A stretch of DNA of 64,000 nt from Streptomyces sp. Mut1 (GTDB lineage: Bacteria; Actinomycetota; Actinomycetes; Streptomycetales; Streptomycetaceae), in NCBI RefSeq assembly GCF_030719295.1, contig NZ_CP120997.1, positions 6,768,001 to 6,832,000 on the forward strand, in the 5' to 3' direction. Positions within the stretch are counted from its first letter, which is position 1. Every line of letters starts with the position of its first letter. A program made the position numbers and the translations under genes. The notes below the pieces were generated by a model, which ran no database searches, was not told the origin of the DNA, and saw only the letters and a list, made by a program, of their open reading frames with translations. Positions 60,726-64,000 of the stretch are shown piece after piece.

Positions 60726-62318
60726 TCAGCCCCGGAAGCCCAGCAGCGCGTGCAGGGCGGTGCCCCGCAGGGCCGCGTCGGTCCGGGACGCCGGGCGGGC
60801 CGACTTGGCGGTCTCCGGTACCGGGTCGGGGGTCTTCGCGCAGACCGCGTCCACGTCGCCGCGCCCGGCGCGCGGCACGGTGCCCTTGGCCAGGTAGTCC
60901 GCCAGATAGCGGTCCAGGCAGTCGTTGCCGCTCAGTGTGATGCCGTGGTTGGCGCCGCCCTGCTCGACCACCAGGCGCGAACCGCGCAGCTTGCGGTGCA
61001 GGGTGACACCGCCCTCGTACGGGGTCGCCGCGTCGTCGGTGGCCTGGAAGAGGAGGGCCGGCGGCAGGTCGTGGTTGGAGACCCGCACCGGGTTCAGCGG
61101 CTCGACCGGCCAGTCGGCGCACGGCGCGTTGTACCAGGTGTTGCCCCAGGCCATGAAGGGCGCCTTGGCGTGGACCCGCCAGGTGTCGCTGCGCCAGACG
61201 TTCCAGTCGCCCGGCCACGAGGCGTCCCGGCACTGCACCGCTGTGTAGACCGAGTAGCCGTTGTCGCCGTCCGCGTCCACCGCGGCGAACCGTTCGAACG
61301 CCTCGGTCAGCGGCTTCTCGTCCTTGTCGTTGACATAGGCGGCGAACGCCTCGGCCAGCACCGGCCAGTAGCCGTTGTAGTAGCCGCCCGGCAGGAAGGT
61401 GTCGTCCAGCTCGCCCGCGCCGACCTTCCCGCCCGCCGGACGCTTCTTCACCGCGTCCCGCATCCGGTACCAGGCGGCCTCCACCTTCGCCGGGTCGCTG
61501 CCGAGGCCGTAGGTGTCGTCGTACTTCGCGACCCAGGCGGCGAACGCCTTGTGCCGGGTGTCGAACGCGTAGTCCTGGGCGAGGTTGTCGTCGTACCAGA
61601 CGCCGTCCGGGTCGACGTTCGAGTCGAGGACCAGGCGCCGGACGCGCTCCGGGAACAGCTTGGCGTAGACGGCGCCGAGATAGGTGCCGTAGGAGTAGCC
61701 GAAGTAGTTCAGCTGCCGTGATCCGGTCGCGCGCCGGATCACGTCGAGGTCCTTGGCCGCGCTCACCGTGTCCATGTACGGGAGCAGGTCCGGGTACTTC
61801 TCGCCGCAGGCCGCCGCGAAGTCACGGGCGCGGTTGCGGTTGACGCGCTCGCCCCCGAGTGACTGCGGCACCGGGTCGGGCCGCACCGGGTCGAAGTAGC
61901 CGGGCAGGCAGTCCAGCGCCGGCCGGCTCTTCCCGACGCCGCGCGGGTCGAATCCGATCACGTCGTACTGGGCGGCCACCTCCTTCGGCAGCGAGGCGGC
62001 GACGAAACCGGCCATCGACAGGCCGCTGCCGCCGGGGCCGCCCGGGTTGACCAGCAGCGGACCCTGGAAGGTCTTCGAGGTGTGCGGGACCCGGGTCAGG
62101 GCGAGGGTGACCTCGCGGCCGGCCGGGTCGTCGTGGTCGAGCGGCGAGCGCACCGTCGCGCACTGGAGCGTCGGGTACGACTTCGTCGCGCAGTCCTTCC
62201 AGGCGAGCGGTGCGGTGCTCGGCGTGCCGGTGTCCGCCGTAGCCGGGGCAGGGACGGCGGTCACCAGACCGGCGACCGTCGCTCCGACGGCGAGCAGCAT
62301 TCCTGGACGGTTCGTCAT
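60726..62318 (-). CDS. Secreted alpha/beta-hydrolase, tripeptidyl aminopeptidase (SlpD/E, Tap) type
   Basis: The 530-aa exported enzyme has a signal peptide (about 1-28). The oxyanion region is LLVNPGGPGGSGLSMAGF, DVIGFDPRGVGKSRP follows, the nucleophile elbow is FGYSYGTYLG, and the C-terminal domain of the TAP family is present, with the acidic residue near ATDDAATPYEGG and the His in GGANHGITL. It removes N-terminal tripeptides or dipeptides from extracellular peptides. GGGAGG lies 4 nt before ATG 62318. It stands alone. Confidence 0.9.
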   Translation of the reverse strand: MTNRPGMLLAVGATVAGLVTAVPAPATADTGTPSTAPLAWKDCATKSYPTLQCATVRSPLDHDDPAGREVTLALTRVPHTSKTFQGPLLVNPGGPGGSGLSMAGFVAASLPKEVAAQYDVIGFDPRGVGKSRPALDCLPGYFDPVRPDPVPQSLGGERVNRNRARDFAAACGEKYPDLLPYMDTVSAAKDLDVIRRATGSRQLNYFGYSYGTYLGAVYAKLFPERVRRLVLDSNVDPDGVWYDDNLAQDYAFDTRHKAFAAWVAKYDDTYGLGSDPAKVEAAWYRMRDAVKKRPAGGKVGAGELDDTFLPGGYYNGYWPVLAEAFAAYVNDKDEKPLTEAFERFAAVDADGDNGYSVYTAVQCRDASWPGDWNVWRSDTWRVHAKAPFMAWGNTWYNAPCADWPVEPLNPVRVSNHDLPPALLFQATDDAATPYEGGVTLHRKLRGSRLVVEQGGANHGITLSGNDCLDRYLADYLAKGTVPRAGRGDVDAVCAKTPDPVPETAKSARPASRTDAALRGTALHALLGFRG

Positions 62319-62450
62319 ATGGCCTCCCGTGGTGGGGGATCACGGCTGCGCCGGGCGCAGCCCCCGCCGGATGTTCCCCGGATTCGGGGACGGGAGGACC
62401 TGTTGGGGTGAGAGATGACCCGTTTGCCCGTGTGCTCGGGCGGTGCCGGC

Positions 62451-63509
62451 TCAGAGCAGGGTCAGCTGGGTGGGTTCGGTGCCCGGCCCGGAGCCGTCCC
62501 GCGGGGGCCGCGGTTCACGTCCGGGCAGGCGGCGGGAGGTCCCGCGGTGCGAGGGCCCGATGCCGTACTCGGTCGCCAGCTCATGGACGTACCGGGTGAT
62601 GCGGCGCTGGTACCAGGTGGGTGCGTAGGCGCCGTCCGCGTACAGCCGCTCGTAGCGCCGCACCAGGTGCGGGTGGTGGCGGCCGAGCCACTCCATGAAC
62701 CACTCGCGGGCCCCGGGGCGCAGATGCAGGACGAGCGGGGTCACCGAGGTCGCCCCGGCGGCGGCGATCGCGCGGACCGTCGCCCGGAGCTGGTCGGGGC
62801 TGTCGCCGAGGTGCGGGATGACCGGTGCCATCAGCACTCCGCAGCCGATGCCGTGCTCGCTCAGCGTGCGGACGACATCGAGGCGGCGCTCCGGCGAGGG
62901 GGTGCCGGGCTCCACGGTCCGCCACAGCTCGGGGTCGACGAAGCCCACCGAGACCGAGACGCCGACCTCCGTGACCTCGGCGGCCTGCCTCAGCAGCTCC
63001 AGGTCGCGCAGGATCAGGGTGCCCTTCGTCAGGATCGAGAACGGGTTCGCGTGGTCGCGCAGTGCGGTCAGGATGCCCGGCATCAGCCGGTAGCGGCCCT
63101 CCGCCCGCTGGTAGCAGTCGACATTGGTGCCCATCGCGACGTGGGCGCCGTTCCAGCGCGGTGAGGCGATCTCGCGGCGGACCAGCTCGGGGGCGTTGAC
63201 CTTGACGACGATCTGCGAGTCGAAGCCGAGCCCGGTGTCGAGGTCGAGATAGCTGTGGGTCTTGCGGGCGAAGCAGTAGACGCAGGCGTGGGTGCAGCCG
63301 CGGTACGGGTTCACCGTCCACTCGAACGGCATCCGGGAGGCGCCCGGCACCCGGTTCACGATCGAGCGGGCCCGGATCTCGTGGAAGGTGATGCCCCGGA
63401 ATTCGGGGGTGTCGAAGGTCCGGGTCGTCACCGCGTCCGCGGCGAAGAGCGCACCCGTACCGCCTATGGGGTGATTGGCGTTGTTTTCAGCCAGATTGTC
63501 CCAGCGCAT
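62451..63509 (-). CDS. Rv2578c-family radical SAM protein
   Basis: The 352-aa protein has the radical-SAM cluster motif in NPYRGCTHACVYCFARKTH (Cys72, Cys76, Cys79) and the DGT-like N-terminal block common to the SplB/Rv2578c group. A central TIM-barrel segment (HVAMGTNVDCYQRAEGRYRLMPG) follows, and the C-terminus is basic and disordered. The related SplB repairs spore photoproduct, but the function of the Rv2578c group is not settled and a DNA-repair role is only a possibility. ATG 63509 has GAGGAGG 5 nt upstream. Confidence 0.87.
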   Translation of the reverse strand: MRWDNLAENNANHPIGGTGALFAADAVTTRTFDTPEFRGITFHEIRARSIVNRVPGASRMPFEWTVNPYRGCTHACVYCFARKTHSYLDLDTGLGFDSQIVVKVNAPELVRREIASPRWNGAHVAMGTNVDCYQRAEGRYRLMPGILTALRDHANPFSILTKGTLILRDLELLRQAAEVTEVGVSVSVGFVDPELWRTVEPGTPSPERRLDVVRTLSEHGIGCGVLMAPVIPHLGDSPDQLRATVRAIAAAGATSVTPLVLHLRPGAREWFMEWLGRHHPHLVRRYERLYADGAYAPTWYQRRITRYVHELATEYGIGPSHRGTSRRLPGREPRPPRDGSGPGTEPTQLTLL

Positions 63510-63657
63510 GGACGCCTCCTCGGTAGCTCTGGACCGAGAATAGAACACTTGTTCCCTTGATCGTTTCCTCCCCTTCGTCCCGGACCGGATTTTGAGCAGG
63601 ACCCCCGAGGTGGTTGGCTCAGCACACCCGGAACAACCGAGTGCTGGAGGAACAGCC

Positions 63658-64000
63658 ATGGCGCAGGTCGAAGCCACGACGGAGCGGATCATCGCGGCGG
63701 ACGCGGAGGCGGTGTTCGACGCGCTGGCCGACTACAAGGAGGTCCGGGGCAAGGTGCTGCCCGCCCACTTCAGCGAGTACGAGGTGCGCGAGGGCGGGGA
63801 CGGCGAGGGCACCCTCGTCCACTGGAAGCTCCAGGCCACCAGCAAGCGGGTGCGCGACTGCCTGCTCGACGTCAGCGAGCCGACCGACGGGCAGCTCGTG
63901 GAGAAGGACCGCAACTCCTCGATGGTCACCACCTGGACCGTCACCCCGGCCGGCGAGGGCAGGTCCAAGGCCGTCGTCTCGACCGTGTGGAACGGCGCCG
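63658..64000 (+). CDS. SRPBCC-family protein (truncated by right edge)
   Basis: The first 114 codons are visible. They start MAQVEATTERIIAADAEAVFDALADYKEV, the usual first strand and helices of the START-like SRPBCC (polyketide cyclase/dehydrase) fold, then alternating strands (GTLVHWKLQATSKRVRDCLLDV). It probably binds or transports a hydrophobic ligand. GGAGG lies 7 nt before the ATG. Divergent from the radical SAM gene. Confidence 0.85.
   Translation, partial: MAQVEATTERIIAADAEAVFDALADYKEVRGKVLPAHFSEYEVREGGDGEGTLVHWKLQATSKRVRDCLLDVSEPTDGQLVEKDRNSSMVTTWTVTPAGEGRSKAVVSTVWNGA

Overview
The window is high-GC actinomycete chromosome, almost certainly Streptomyces. The evidence is very GC-rich third codon positions, frequent GTG starts, start codons placed directly behind TANNNT -10 boxes, Sec-type secreted glycoside hydrolases, F420-type oxidoreductases, and an ethylmalonyl-CoA block next to psd/pssA. 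I recall that last arrangement from the SCO6467-SCO6473 region of S. coelicolor, but could not check it here. I see no rRNA, tRNA, CRISPR array, insertion sequence or prophage. Mobile-type DNA is limited to one decayed DNA-methyltransferase fragment.

Layout. 1-4.4 kb: a truncated beta-helix/AAA+ ATPase fusion gene, a divergent membrane-anchored B-lectin gene, and the methyltransferase remnant. 4.4-8.6 kb: gamma-glutamyltransferase, a GH75 chitosanase, then methionine aminopeptidase divergent from a small XRE regulator across a compact palindromic promoter, and a PPOX-fold protein. 8.7-10.1 kb: an unrecognised 440-aa gene behind a perfect 16-bp palindrome. 10.2-16.5 kb: a five-gene operon for pyrimidine/hydantoin-type catabolism (carbamoylase, aminotransferase, dihydropyrimidinase, LLM F420-type oxidoreductase, NCS1 permease) with a visible promoter and operator. 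16.5-20.2 kb: a secreted protein, an amidase and a lipoate ligase. 20.5-26.4 kb: a dipeptide/oligopeptide-type ABC importer with both ATPases fused. 26.5-28.0 kb: a GH16 endo-beta-1,3-glucanase with a consensus promoter and a DasR-like site. 28-33.7 kb: an inositol-monophosphatase-family enzyme, a nucleotidyltransferase, a phytoene-desaturase-like flavoprotein, and an AidB-like acyl-CoA dehydrogenase with its TetR regulator. 33.8-35.8 kb: alkylation repair (Ada-AlkA fusion plus Ogt). 35.9-36.7 kb: a TMEM165/GDT1-family manganese exporter gene under a yybP-ykoY manganese riboswitch. 36.7-40.1 kb: an alpha/beta hydrolase, a CGNR zinc-finger regulator, a NUDIX hydrolase and glycerate kinase. 40.4-45.2 kb: a branched-chain-amino-acid-type ABC importer. 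45.3-47.7 kb: a secreted beta-helix glycosidase (GH87-like). 48.0-49.5 kb: pssA and psd for phosphatidylethanolamine synthesis. 49.6-55.8 kb: a tightly packed ethylmalonyl-CoA pathway operon (ccr, ecm, CoA-ester lyase, hydratase, dehydrogenase). 56.2-59.7 kb: a GNAT protein, a TetR regulator and a tandem-duplicated 3-hydroxyacyl-CoA dehydrogenase. 60.1-64 kb: a HEAT-repeat protein, a secreted tripeptidyl-peptidase-like hydrolase, a Rv2578c-type radical SAM protein and a truncated SRPBCC protein.

How the genes fit together. The fused hydroxyacyl-CoA dehydrogenase and the ccr operon form a route from acetoacetyl/crotonyl-CoA through ethylmalonyl-CoA to C4 acids and propionyl-CoA, which supports C2 assimilation and supplies polyketide extender units. 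The 10-16 kb operon would import and degrade pyrimidine or hydantoin rings to amino acids. The GH75, GH16 and GH87-like enzymes are secreted scavengers of chitosan and fungal-wall glucans. The two ABC systems import peptides and amino acids. The most informative regulatory findings are the manganese riboswitch, the DasR-like site at the GH16 gene, the two-sided leaderless promoter of map/XRE, a possibly structured 5' end of the ccr transcript, and a recurring leaderless promoter pattern. I found no clearly undescribed multi-gene system. The best candidates for novelty are the beta-helix/AAA+ fusion, the F420-type oxidoreductase embedded in pyrimidine catabolism, and the ccr leader.
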